Positions 21,680 through 34,191 are shown, numbered from the stretch's first letter. The stretch: 64,000 nucleotides of DNA from Zygnema circumcarinatum (GCA_037447605.1 CM074814.1:1599207-1663206); one strand, 5' to 3'. The notes: generated from the sequence alone by a model not told the origin. Numbers and translations: made by a program.

Positions 21680-23020
21680 TACCAACTTAAACCCTAAATC
21701 TTAAGCCTTCAATCTTAAAACCCTACGACTCTTAAACCCTAAGCCCTAGACCCAAAAACCCTAAAAACTTAGAATCTTAAAACCGTAAATCCTAAACCCG
21801 GAACCTTAATCCCCTAAACCCAAAATGAACCGCAAACCCTAGACTCTAAATTCTTAAAATGTTAACCCTAAAATCCACGATGCAGAGAATTTTGATTTGA
21901 AAACCTCATTCAAGTTTGTATACCTTTACTTAAAATCTTTAAAACCCCTAAAAACCTAATATCCTTACTAAAAAAATTAACCCTAAATTCATTTTTTTAA
22001 ATATCTGGGTTGCAGACATGCCTACGTACGTCAGGAAGACATTTTTTTTTCTCAGCTGACCGTCCGAGAGACTCTCCTTCTGGCTGCAAAGCTGCAGCTA
22101 CCCGCAAAACTTTCTGAGGAGGAAAAAATTTTACATGTGGACCGACTGATTCATCAACTTGGACTTGTACGAACACTCGGTTTTTTCTTAACACCCAAAA
22201 ATACCTTTATTCATGCAAAAACCTAAACCTTCAACCCTAAATCCTAAAACCTAAGCCCTAAACCCTCAACCCTAAATCTTAAACCCTAAACCCTAAACCT
22301 TCAACCCTAAATCCTAAACCCTAAGCCCTAAATCCTCAACCCTAACCTCTAAACCCTAAACCCTAAACCCTAAACCCTGAACCTTAAACCTTAAACCATA
22401 AACCTTAAACCATAAACCTTAAACCCTAAACCCTAAACCTTCAACCCTAAACCCTAAACCTTAAACTCTAAACCCTAAATCTTAAACCGTAAACCCTAAA
22501 CCTTCAACCCTAAATCCTAAAACCTAAGCCCTGAACCCTCAACCCTAAATCTTAAACCCTAAACCCTAAACCTTCAACCCTAAATCCTAAACCCTTTCCG
22601 CCCCTGTTTTGTGTTCCACCCTTTTCGCCCTTTTTCCACTTCCACACATAAACCCCTAAAAGCCAAATGAAACTCCAGAACGCTCACCCTAAACCCTAAA
22701 TCTGAACCTTAAACCCTAAAGTCCTAAACCCTGAACCCTAACTGTTAAACCTTCAACCCTGAAACGCGAAACCCTGAGTCCTACCTCCAGATGCTGAACC
22801 CTAAACCAAATCCCTAATCCTTAAACCCTGCACCCTAAAACCCTAAACCCAACACCTTTCGAGGCAGCCAACTACATCCTAACATTAGAAATCCCTAAAA
22901 CCCTGAATACTCTTAAAAACTCTATCAACTGAAAAACCCTCAAAACGCAATTTGCACCCCAATGAAGTCGTTTTAACCCTTCTTTGACCCCCCCCCCCCC
23001 CCCTTTTTTTTCCCCCCTTT
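21680..23020. repeat. Degenerate telomere-like repeat, CCCTAAA orientation
   Basis: Variants of CCCTAAA (CCTTAAA, CCCTCAA, CCCTAAG, CCATAAA) interrupted by short unique pieces and by ABCG exon 22016-22166. Much more diverged than the main array downstream. It occupies the space where the missing middle of the ABCG nucleotide-binding domain should be. Confidence 0.9.
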
Positions 23021-23179
23021 TTTCCCCCTCAACTTCTTGGGCAGACCACGCGTGACAAGGCCACCAACAATGTCCGGGCAGCCATAAACTTTTTTTCGGC
23101 GCTTCTTTCGGCTCAATTTTTTGGCGAATGGGATTCGGCCAAGACCGCATGGGCCTTCTGCAGGTGCTCTTCTTCATTA

Positions 23180-23575
23180 AGCTTTTTTAGGACTTCAGGG
23201 TTTCAGGGTTTTAGGGTTTCATGGTTTGAGAGTTCTACAATTTTAGAGTTTTACGGTTTTAGAGTTTTAGAGTTTTAGGGTTTCAGGATTCTAGAGTTTT
23301 AGAGTTTTAGGGTTTTTTCAGTTTCAGGGTTTTAGGGTTTTAGAGTTTTAGGGTTTAGGGTTTTAGGGTTTTGGGGTTTTAGGGTTTTGAGGTTTTAGGG
23401 TTTCAGGGTTTTAGGGTTTCATGGTTTGAGAGTTCTACAGTTTTAGGGTTTTAGGGTTTTTTGAGTTTCAGGGTTTTAGGGTTTAAGAGTTTCTGGGTTT
23501 AAGGGTTTTAGAGTTTTAGGGTTTAGGATATTAGGGTTTTGGGGTTTTAGGGTTTCAGGGTTTTAGGGTTTCACT
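23180..23575. repeat. Telomere-like repeat in inverted orientation (TTTAGGG)
   Basis: About 400 bases of degenerate TTTAGGG/TTTCAGGG/TTTTAGGG units. The strand sense is opposite to the CCCTAAA repeats on both sides, so orientation flips at about 23170 and again at about 23575. Confidence 0.9.
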
Positions 23576-26500
23576 ACAACCCTACAACCCTAAAATCCTC
23601 ACTCTGCAACCATCCGAACTCGACGCCCTACATCCTAAACCTTCCAACTGTACACAATGAAACATAAACCCTGAATGCAGACCCTAAACCCTGCACCCTT
23701 ACCCTAAACCAACCCCTAAACCCTAAACCCTAACTCCTGCACCCTAAACCCTAACTCCTGCACCCTAAACCCTAAACCCTCAACCCTGCACCCTAAACCC
23801 TGCACCCTAAACCCTAAACCCTAAACCCTAAACCCTAAACCCTGCACCCTAAACACTAAACCCTGCACCCTTAACCCTAAACCCTGCACCCCTTACCCTA
23901 AACCATGCACCCTAAACCCTAAATTCTGCACCCCAAACCTTAAACCCTCAACCCTGCACCCTAAACCCTAAACCCTGCACCCTAAACCCTAAACCCTGCA
24001 CCCTAAACCCTCAACCCTGCACCCTAAACCCTAAACCCTGTACCCTAAACCCTGCACCCCAAACCCTAAACCCTGCACCCTAAACCATAAACCCTAAACC
24101 CTGCACCCTAAACCCTAAACCCTGTACCCTAAACCCTTAACCCTGCACCCTAAACCCTAAACCCTGCACCCTAAACCCTGCACCCCTTACCCTAAACCAT
24201 GCACCCTAAACCCTAAATTCTGCACCCCAAACCTTAAACCCTCAACCCTGCACCTTAAACCCTAAACCCTGCATCCTAAACCCTAAACCCTGCACCCTAA
24301 ACCCTAAATTCTGCACCCCAAACCTTAAACCCTCAACACTGGGCCCTAAACCCAAAACCCTGCACCCTAAACCCTAAACCCTCAACCCTGCACCCTAAAC
24401 CCTAAACCCTGCACACTAAACCCTGCACCCTAAACCCTAAACCCTGTACCCTAAACCCTGCACCCCAAACCCTAAACCCTGCACCGTAAACCATAAACCC
24501 TAAACCCTGCACCCTAAACCCTAAACCCTGCACCCTAAACCCTAAACCCTGTACCCTTAACCCTGCACCCCAAACCCTAAACCCTACACCCTAAACCCTA
24601 AGCCCTCAACCCGGCACCCTAAACCCTAAACCCTGTACCCTAAACCCTGCACCCCAAACCCTAAACCCTGCACCCTAAACCATAAACCCTAAACCCTGCA
24701 CCCTAAAACCTAAACCCTGCACTCTGCCCCTCNTAAACCCTAAACCCTAAACCCTGCACCCTAAACCCTAAACCCTGCACCCTAAACCCTAAACCCTAAA
24801 CCCTAAACCCTGCACCCTAAACCCTAAACCCTGCACCCTAAACCCTAAACCCTGCACCCTAAACCCTAAATTCTGCTGCCCCCACCTTAAACCCTCAACC
24901 CTGGGCCCTAAACCCTAAACCCTGCACCCTGCACCCTGCACCCTAAACCCTAAACCCTGCAGCCTAAACCCTAAACCCTCAACCCTGCACCCTTAACCCT
25001 AAACCCTTCAACCTAAACCCTAAACCCTGCACCCTGCACCCTAAACCCTAAACCCTAAACCCTAAACCCTGCACCCTAAACCCTAAACCCTAAACCCTAA
25101 ACCCTAAACCCTAAACCCTGCTCCCTAAACCCTAAACCCTGCACCCTGCACCTTAAACCCTAAACTGCACTCTAAACCCTAAACCCCTGCACACTAAAAC
25201 CCTAAACCTCTGCACCCTAAACCCTAAACCCTAAACCCTAACCTCTAAACTCCTGCACTCCTAAACTCCTAAACTCCTCAACCCTGCACTCCTAACTCCT
25301 AAACCTGCACACTCCTGCACCCTAAACCCTGCACCCTGCACCCTAAACCCTAAACCCTGCACACTAAACCCTAAACCCTGCACCCTAAACCCTTAACCCT
25401 GCACTCTAAACCCTAAACCCTGCACTCTAAACCCTAAACCCTGCACCCTAAACCCTAAACCCTGCACCCTTAACCCTGCACCCCAAACCCTAAACCCTGC
25501 ACCCTAAACCCTAAACCCTGCACCATAAACCCTAAACCCTGCACCCTAAACCCTAAACCCTAAACCCTGCACCCTAAACCCTAAACCCTGCACTCTAAAC
25601 CCTACACCCTGCACTCTAAACCCTAAACCCTGCACCCTTAACCCTAAACCCTGCACCCTAAACCCTAAATTATGCACCCCAAACCTTAAACCCTCAACCC
25701 TGCACCCTAAACCCTAAACCCTCCACCCTAAACCCGAAACCCTGCACCCTAAACCCTAAATTCTGCACCCTCCACCCTAAACCCTCAACCCTGGGCCCTA
25801 AATCCTAAACCCTGCACCCTGCACCCTAAAACCCTCAACCCTGCACCCCTGCACCCTAAACCCTAAACCCTGCACCCTAAACCCTAAACCACCCTAAACC
25901 CTAAACCCTAAACCCTAAACCCTAAACCCTAAACCCTGCACCCTAAACCCTAAACCCTAAACCCTAAACCCTGCACCCTAAACCCTAAACCCTAAACCCT
26001 GCACCCTAAAACCTAAACCCTGCACCCTAAACCCTAAACCCTAAACCCTGCACCCTAAACCCTAAACCCTAAACCCTACAACCCTAAACCCTGCTCCCTA
26101 AACCCTTAACCCTGCACTCTAAACCCTAAACCCTCCCTAACCCTGCACCCCTAACCCTAAACCCTGCACCCTAAACCCTAAACCCTAAACCCTGCACCCT
26201 AAACCCTCAACCCTGCACCCTAAACCCTAAACCCTGCACCCTAAACCCTGCACCCTGCACCCTAAACCCTAAACCCTGCACCCTAAACCCTAAACCCTGC
26301 ACCCTTAAACCCTAAACCCTGCACCCCCTAAACCCTGCAAAACCCTAAACCCTGCACCCTAAACCCTAAACCCTGCACCCCAAACCTTAAACCCTCAACC
26401 CTGGGCCCTAAACCCTAAACCCTGCACCCTAAACCCTAAACCCTAAACCCTAAACCCTGCACCCTAAACCCTAAACCCTAAACCCTAAACCCTTCACCCT

Positions 26501-29500
26501 AAACCCTAAACCCTGCACCCTGCACCCTAAACCCTAAACCCTGCACACTAAACCCTGCACACTAAACCCTGCACCCTAAACCCTGCACCCTGCACCCTAA
26601 ACCCGAAACCCTGCTCCCTAAACCCTAAACCCTGCCCCCTAAACCCTAAACCCTGCTCCCTAAACCCTAAACCCTGCACCCTAAACCCTAAACCCTGCAC
26701 CCTAAACCCTAAACCCTGCACTCTAAACCCTAAACCCTGCACCCTAAACCCTAAACCCTGCACCCTAAACCCTGCACCCTCAACCCTAAACCCTCAACCC
26801 TGCACCCTAAATTCTGCACCCCAAACCTTAAACCCTCAACCCTGCACCCTAAACCCTGCACCCTGTACCCTAAACCCTAAATTCTGAACCCCAAACCTTA
26901 AACCCTCAACCCTGGGCCCTAAACCCTAAACCCTGCACCCCAAACCCTAAACCCTGCACCCTAAACCCTAAACCCTGCACCCTAAACCCTAAACCCTGCA
27001 CCCTAAACCCTAAACCCTAAACCCTAAACCCTAAACCCTAAACCCTAAACCCTAAACCCTGCACCCTAAACCCTAAACCCACTCTAAACCCTAAACCCTG
27101 CACCCCCTAAACCCTGCACCCTAAACCCTAAACCCTGCACCCTAAACCCTAAACCCTGCACCCTAAACCCTAAACCCTGCACCCTAAACCCTAAACCCTA
27201 AACCCTGCACCCTGCACCCTAAACCCTCATCCCTGCACCCTAAACCCTAAACCCTGCACCCCAAACCTTAAACCCTCAACCCTGCACCCTAAACCCTAAA
27301 CCCTTCACCCTAAACCCGAAACCCTGCACCCTAAACCCTAAATTCTGCACCCCAAACCTTAAACCCTCAACCCTGGGCCCTAAACCCTAAACCCTGCACC
27401 CTGCACCCTAAACCCTAAACCCTGCAGCCTAAACCCTAAACCCTCAACCCTGCACCCTTAACCCTAAACCCTTCAACCTAAAACCCTAAAACTCCTGCAC
27501 CCTGCACCCTAAAACTCCTAAACCCTGCACACTCAAACCCTCGGCCACTCAAAACCCTGTGACCCTAAAACTCCTGCACCTGCACCCCAAACCCGAAACC
27601 CTGCTCCCTAAACCCTAAACCCTGCTCCCTAAACCCTAAACCCTGCTCCCTACCCTAAACCCTGCACCCTAAACCCTAAACCCTGCACTAAACCCTAAAC
27701 CCTAAACCCTAAACCCTGCACCCTAAACCCTAAACCCTGCACCCTAAACCCTAAACCCTGCACCCTAAACCCTAAACCCTAAACCCTAAACCCTAAACCC
27801 TAAACCCTAAACTGCACCCCAAACCTTAAACCCTCAACCCTGCACCCTAAACCCTAAACCCTGTACCCCCTAACCCTGAACCCTGTAACCCTAAACCCTA
27901 ACCCTGCACCCTAAACCCTAAACCCTGCACCCTAAACCCTAAACCCTGCACCCTAAACCCTAAACCCTGCACCCTAAACCCTAAACCCTGCACCCTAAAC
28001 CCTAAACCCTGCACCCTAAACCCTAAACCCTGCACCCTAAACCCTAATCCCTGCACCCTAAACCCTCAACCCTGCACCCTAAATCCTAAACCCTGTACCC
28101 TAAACCCTGCACCCCATACCCTAAACCCTGCACCCAAAACCCTAAACCCTCCACTCTAAACCCTAAACAATGCACCCTAAACCCTTAACCCACAACCCTG
28201 CACCCTAAACCCTAAACCCTGCGCCCTAAACCCTGAACCCTGCACCCTAAACCCTAAACCCTGCACCCTTAACCCTAAACCCTGCACCCTAAACCCTAAT
28301 CCCTGCACCCTAAACCCTCAACCCTGCACCCTAAATCCTAAACCCTGTACCCTAAACCCTGCACCCCATACCTCTAAACCCTGCACCCAAAACCCTAAAC
28401 CCTCCACTCTAAACCCTAAACAATGCACCCTAAACCCTAAACCCTCAACCCTCAACCCTGCACCCTAAACCCTAAACCCTAAACCCTGCACCCTGCACCC
28501 TAAACCCTGCACCCTAAACCCTAAACCCTGCACCCTAAACCCTAAACCCTGCACCCTAAACCCTGCACCCTAAACCCTAAACCCTGCACCCGAAACCCTC
28601 AACCCGAACCCTAAACCCTGCACCCTGCACCCTTAACCCTGCATCCTAAACCCTGCACCCGAAACCCTTCACCCTACTCCCTAAACCCTAAACCCTGCAC
28701 CCTAAACCCTAAACCCTGCACCCTAAACCCTAAACCCTCAACCCTCAACCCTGCACCCTAAACCCTGCACCCTAAACCCTGCACCCTAAACCCTAAACCC
28801 TGCACCCTAAACCCTAAACCCTAAACTCCACTCTAAAACCCTAAACAATGCACCCTAAACCCTAAACCCTCAACCCTCAACCCTCAACCCTGCACCCTAA
28901 ACCCTAAACCCTGCACCCTAAACCCTAAACCTGCACCCTAAACCCTAAACCCTGCACCCTAAACCCTAAAAACCTAAACCCTAAACCCTGCACCCTAAAC
29001 CCTGCACCCTGCACCCTAAACCCTGCACCCTGCACCCTAAACCCTGCACCCTAAACCCTAAACCCTAAACCCTGCTAAACCCTAAACCCTGCACCCTAAA
29101 CCCTAAACCCTAAACCCTAAACCCTAAACCCTAAACCCTAAACCCTAAACCCTAAACCCTAAACCCTAAACCCTGCACCCTAAACCCTAAACCCTAAACC
29201 CTAAACCCTGCACCCTAAACCCTAAACCCTAAACCCTGCACCCTAAACCCTAAACCCTGCACCTCTAAACCCTAAACCCTGCACCCTAAACCCTAAACCC
29301 TGCACCCTAAACCCTAAACCCTGCACCCTAAACCCTAAACCCTAAACCCTAAACCCTAAACCCTAAACCCTGCACCCTAAACCCTAAACCCTAAACCCTA
29401 AACCCTAAACCCTAAACCCTAAACCCTGCACCCTAAACCCTAAACCCTGCACCCTAAACCCTAAACCCTGCACCCTAAACCCTAAACCCTGCACCCTAAA

Positions 29501-29812
29501 CCCTGCACCCTAAACCCTAAACCCTGCACCCTAAACCCTAAACCCTGCACCCTAAACCCTAAACCCTGCACCCTAAACCCTAAACCCTGCACCCTAAACC
29601 CTAAACCCTAAACCCTGCACCCTAAACCCTAAACCCTGCACCCTAAACCCTAAACCCTGCACCCTAAACTTTAAGCCCTGCACCCTAAGCCCTCAACCCT
29701 TAACCCTCAACCCGCACCCTAAACCCTAAACCCTGCACCCTAAACCCCGCACCCTAAACCCTCAACCCTTAACCCTGCACCCTAAACCTTAAACCCTACA
29801 TCTTGCATCCTG
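23576..29812. repeat. Interstitial telomere-like array with 21-bp higher-order unit
   Basis: About 6.2 kb of heptamers, mainly CCCTAAA, with the variant CCCTGCA placed regularly so that CCCTAAACCCTAAACCCTGC-A (7+7+7) is the commonest unit. Pure CCCTAAA runs occur, for example around 27000-27060 and 29100-29170. One undetermined base lies at 24733. Because 21 is a multiple of three, the minus strand can be open and spell GLGFRVQ repeats (26548-26763); this is not a gene. Confidence 0.97.
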
Positions 29813-29819
29813 CATCTGT

Positions 29820-30630
29820 TTTTTTCTTTTCTTTTTTTAAGAATTTAGAGGGGGACGAGAAGGTGAGTAGTTCGGAGGTCCGCATTGGCAGCAAGCGTCA
29901 ATGTAAATAGCATTTTTTTTCCTTCTTTTTTAAGGCCCTGTGGTAAGTTTTTTCTGCCCAGCAGCATAGGGAGGCTTATTCTTTGCCGCGTGTGTGTGTC
30001 GGAGGAATTTTGAAGTGACCAAAAAAATAAAAAAAGTTGTGGCTTTCAGCATTTTCCAGCCGATGTTGCAGTTGTTGGCAATGGTTGGGTGGGGAGCCAG
30101 CCAATGGTTGCAACCATTGGCAATGATTGGGTGGGGCGGGAATCAATGGTCCAATGGTTGCAGTTATTGGCAATGGTTGAAGCCAGCCAATGGTTGCAAC
30201 TATTTGCAATGGTTCAGTGTGGCGGGAATCAATGGTCCAACGGTTGCAGTCATTGGCAGTGGTTGGCTTGGTTGCAACCATTGGCAATGGTTGGGTGGGG
30301 CGGGAATCAATGGTCTAATGGTTGCAGTTATTGGCAATGGTTGGCTCGGGAGCCAGCCAATGGTTGCAACCATTGGCAATGGTTGGGTGGGCAAGCAATA
30401 TATCGCATTTTTGCAAGCCGAGATATATCGAGCGATGGAGTATCGCGATACATCCAATACTTCCATAGCCCTTTATATCTGTGAAGTTCCAGAATCGCCC
30501 CCTCCGCCAAGCTGCCTCAAAATCGAAGAATTTACATTAACGTGGCGCCTACTCGTTGGTCGCGGTTCGAAAACTCTCTGTCTCTTCCCCCGCCTCCGTG
30601 CGCTTACCGCGTCCCGCACCACGTTGTGCC
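29820..30630. repeat. Composite repeat module, copy 2
   Basis: Same three parts and orientation as 19320-20440: the unique block with AAGAATTTAGAGGGGGACGA (29840s), about 330 bases of 92-bp satellite (30060-30390), and the end block from AAGCAATATATCGCATTT to about 30630. It starts directly at the end of the telomere-like array. Identity to copy 1 in the unique blocks looks high by eye. Confidence 0.8.
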
Positions 30631-30639
30631 CGCCATCGC

Positions 30640-31979
30640 TGGACGCCCTTTGATTGGCTGCGCGTGACTTCGATCCTCGTCTTCGTGGCGCGTCTAGCGA
30701 CTGTCACGTCACGCCCCTGAGTTCGAGCACGTACTGTATTGATTTTTGCAGTCGGCCCGCAGGTGCGAGTTCGTCTGTGTGCGCCGCGTGGCGAGTCTGG
30801 CGACTGTGGTCCCATCGAGGCAAAATCTTCTTACGCGTCGGCCGTCGATGGCCGTTGGAGGATTCCACACCGTCCGATTAGCCATTAAGAAAAGCACTGC
30901 TGATGTCAGCCATCCGCTCGTCGTGGGACCACCGCGTAGCTGTGACGCCACGTGGAGCCCTCGCTAGACCTGCCGCCTGCTCTGCCAGGTGGCGCTTGTC
31001 GGGACCTGTGATAAGGTCGTCGCACTACTGTATACGGACGGCCCGGACCGCCCGTTGACCAAATTGGAAGATACGTGGCGTTGTTTCAGTCGTCCGATCT
31101 CAGACATTGCCGTTCGGGCCTGCACGCGCTCCCCCACCGACCACAAAGCGCCGGCGCGCAGAATGAAAGTGCCTGCGCATCGGCCAATCACAGGCCGCCA
31201 TTGGATCGGTGCGCTTTGGCGGTTCGGAATGCGCACCGCCACGTGGCGCGCTTCCTCGCCAAAAACGCGGTCCCACCAGTCGAGTGAATGCTTACCGACA
31301 TTTGTGGGAGAAAGTTTCATTGAACTCACGATGGCGAGGCCATCAAATAAATGTATAGTACATGGACAAAAGCAAAATGTGGAACCACGAGGGACTGGTC
31401 GCAAAGTACCGAAACACAATAAAACGTAAAATAAGCTACGAGCGGAAAAGTACGCCTAGGCACACAACGCAGCCCTCCGCGAAGGTGAGTCACCGATGTG
31501 CGGCACATCCCGAGGAGGAGGGAGCGCGGGAAGTCCACCAACACCCGCAGCTTCACGCCGAAGAAGAAGCGTAGAAGCGAGGACGGCAGCGCTCAAGGGC
31601 GACGGAAATGCGCTGTCGATAAAAGGTACAGTAGCCAGCCAGGATCGCCGGAGGAGGGCTTCCTTCCTTCCGGGGCCGTGCGCGTATCTCGAAGGAGCGA
31701 TGGGCGCACTGGCGAAGGAAGGTATGTGTCCAAACGGGTGAATAGTCGGTCGTGGGGACACAAGGTGGCTCGCCTCCCGTCGCACAGGGTAGTTAGCTTC
31801 TTGAGCCACCGCAGCAATCGCATCGCGCACAACACTATGAGCCAAAATGCGTTCGCCGCCGTGTGCGCATCCGATTGAATCACCACAAACAAACAAACAC
31901 ACTAACGAGGACAACCCTACAATGGTTATCTTCGCCGCGAGTACAGTACCAGGTCGTACGGCGCCTCACGTCACCTCGT
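30640..31979. other. GC-rich region with no confident gene
   Basis: Several overlapping open frames on both strands, none with family features. One candidate plus-strand exon, 31362-31482, reads MDKSKMWNHEGLVAKYRNTI and ends before GTGAGT, but no partner exon was identified. Part of it (31325-31400) resembles 48775-48850, so it may lie in a dispersed repeat. Confidence 0.4.
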
Positions 31980-32260
31980 GTCACGTCACGCGCACATTAC
32001 GCGACCATTCCCCCACGGCGGTGGCGCCACCTGTTGGTCCGTACACTCTTCCCCAGATTTCAGGATAGGGTAGGCGCACGGCCCGCCGTTTTGAGCCGCA
32101 TATCTCCTCTCCGGGCAGCTCGTGGCCAACCTTGAGCTGCCCGGAGGGCGCTCGCCCAATGCGGACGCTTGCTCTGCGCACACGGAAGCAGAAAACATTT
32201 CAGGGCTGCCCGGGGCCCACCCCAAGGCCTGGGCCATCATTTCTCCCTCCCTCACCTCTC

Positions 32261-32312
<52 letters not shown>

Positions 32313-32328
32313 GCAGCCAGGCACGGCC
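31980..32328. promoter_or_regulatory. 5' module of the plus-strand hypothetical gene (inverted copy at 35741-36130)
   Basis: Contains CCCCCACGGCGGTGGCGCCACCTG, read here as CCCCCACGGCGG plus TGGCGCCACCTG, then CTTGAGCTGCCCGG, CTCGCCCAAT, a (TC)n run at 32263-32311 and the ATG at 32329. The reverse complement of 35741-36130 has the same elements in the same order and also ends at a start codon. It is therefore a duplicated 5' flank shared by two unrelated coding regions. Confidence 0.75.
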
Positions 32329-33547
32329 ATGGCTGCCGCGGCCTCTTTCTCGTTCTCCCTCCGCGAGCGCGTGCGCGCGCTGGCGCTGAGCCAGCTGCAG
32401 GCGCTGCTCTCGCACTTACTGGCGGCTCTGCGCCGCCGCGCTGGGCGCCGACCGCGACGCCTTCGCGCAGACGGCCCTCGACTACATCGAGGCGTACGGC
32501 GTGCTCGACCTCCCTCCCCTACCGCCGCCTTCTGCCCAGCATGCCGCCTCTCTCGCAGGGGCCGAGGAGGAGGAGGAGGAGGAGGAGGGGGGCGAGTGCG
32601 CCGAGAGGGAGGGGGAAAGAGGCAGCGTCGTCAAGCGCCTCCGCATGGCGTCGCCTGCTGCGCCCATCCCCTTCTCTCCCGCTCCCTTCTTCCGCCTGCG
32701 AGCCTCCACCTCGGAAGAAGCCGACGCAGACGCAGCCAAGTTGAAGACTGCGGAGGAGATCGGAGCTGCGGAGGCAAGTTTTAGGAATGTTGGTGTAGGT
32801 TTTGCTTTTGGATACGGCAGGGAGACCGAGAGTGTTTGTGATGTTCCTCGCTCTCCCATCCCTAGAGTGGGAGTGAGGGAGAGGAAAGTAAGGTTTATGA
32901 TGGAGGGAAAGGTGAAGGTGCCAGGAAAGGGGGACAGTGACAACGAATCCGGGGAGGAAATGGAAGTAGAGGGAGTGAGAGGGACGAAGAGACAAAGGAG
33001 GGGGGGTGAAGACAATGAGAAGGAATATTCAATGCTCGGTAAGGGAGTGGGAGGAAAACGGGCGAGGGAGGGGGAGGAGGAGGCCGACATCGCCCTTTTG
33101 GGAGAGCGCGGAAAGGTGAGGGAAGATCATTCTCAAACCAGAAAAAAAAGAATTTATTTGTTTGCTGTATCTTGTTTCGTGTTCTTCTTCTGTCCTTCTT
33201 GTTTATCCTGTCCTGTTTATTTTCTCTGTTGTTTGTTCTATTTTTTTCCTTTTTTTTTTTTTGTCTTTTCTTTTTTTTTTTTTATATCCGTTTTTCTGTT
33301 TGGTTGTCCCGTGCAGTATTCCAATTACGTGTACGACTGCAGGGCGAAGGGTCGCAAAGAGACGATGAAGAAAAGGGGCTCTCTCCCTCGCGACCCCTCC
33401 GCCCGTCCGAGGAGGGCCTTTCCCACTCGCTCTGTGGAAACCCACATCGGACAAATACAGGGTCCGGGAGGAGGTCCGGCTGAACCCCTCATGGGAAAGT
33501 ACTTGCGTTTCTTCCGGTCTGTAACCGGGGGGGCGATAGGCATGTGA
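32329..33547 (+). CDS. Hypothetical acidic/basic nuclear-like protein, possible frameshift
   Basis: Not recognised. Exon 1 runs from the ATG at 32329 to 33115 and exon 2 from 33317 to the TGA at 33547. The start reads MAAAASFSFSLRERVRALAL in one frame; coding character continues in the next frame from about 32425 (GADRDAFAQTALDYIEAYGV). A one-base indel, or a start in the second frame, is therefore needed. The second frame has an acidic run (EEEEEEEEGGE), basic clusters (GTKRQRRGG and GGKRARE, possible nuclear signals) and a Lys/Arg-rich C-terminus. The intron is T-rich. Function is unknown; low-complexity content limits family assignment. Confidence 0.5.
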
Positions 33548-33715
33548 TGTGCGTAAAGGCCACGAGTTTGGGAAGGAAGGGGGAGGCGGAGCGAGTGGTG
33601 GAGGAAGCCGCTGCCGCGGTTGGTTGGCCGGAGGGCCCCCCCGGCCACAGCGGCCGGCGGAGACAGTTAGAGGCACTTGTTGGATTTTTGCATTCTTTTT
33701 ATTATTCGGTGTCTA

Positions 33716-33790
33716 TGTCAGTTGCAGTTCAGTCTCAATTGCAGTTCCAGTTCCAGTTTCAGTGCCAGTTTCAGTTCCAGTTCAGTTTGG
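33716..33790. repeat. CAGTTC/CAGTTT hexamer repeat
   Basis: About a dozen hexamers of the form CAGTTC, CAGTTT or CAGTCT in tandem, just downstream of the hypothetical gene. No gene is apparent between here and 34190. Confidence 0.85.
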
Positions 33791-34191
33791 TGAATACTGA
33801 GTGCGATTTTTTTTCTGCAACTTTATCGTGATTGCAGTTCCATCGCTACTTAGATGTAAGGTGCAGTTCAAGAGTGTAACTTAGCATGGAACTGGCTGAC
33901 CAGTGACCAGCCTTTCAGTGAGATGGTAGTTTTGCAGCGTCATCCTCAACGAGGACAAGTCTGTTTTTTTTTTTTTTTTCATAAGATTGGAGGAGTTTGG
34001 AAACCCAAGAAGTGTTTGCACAAACAAATGAACTCTTTGTGTAAAACCATCAATAAAGCACGGATTTCCATGAACTGATGAGGACGACCTTGGCTGTTGC
34101 TTTAGCATGCACCAGGTTTCTCTGTCTTTTCCTAAGCTCAAATCCAGCCGTCCAATAAAATCGAACCAATAGGAACGTGCCATGTCAGACT

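Larger units (their letters stand above)
18765..23163 (+). pseudogene. ABCG (WBC7-like) half-transporter remnant, four exon pieces
   Basis: Plus-strand exon pieces of a plant ABCG7-type transporter: 18765-18866 (SGSKSRLLANVGSSIPG), 21532-21643 (GKTVLVNALACQLP, end of Walker A onward), 22016-22166 (AYVRQEDIFFSQLTVRETLL) and 23045-23163 (TRDKATNNVRAAINFF, then FGSIFWRMGFGQDRMGLLQ). Pieces 2 and 3 splice in phase. The Walker A loop start between pieces 1 and 2 is missing. So are the signature motif, Walker B and H-loop between pieces 3 and 4, where only telomere-like repeats are found, and nearly all of the membrane domain after piece 4. Piece 4 needs a one-base frameshift near a T7 run. A live transporter is therefore unlikely; assembly collapse of intron repeats is the alternative. 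Confidence 0.75.

Noticed and set aside
26548-26763. Minus-strand open frame of GLGFRVQ repeats
   Set aside because: Artefact of the 21-bp telomere-like unit, which is a multiple of three and lacks stops in one frame.
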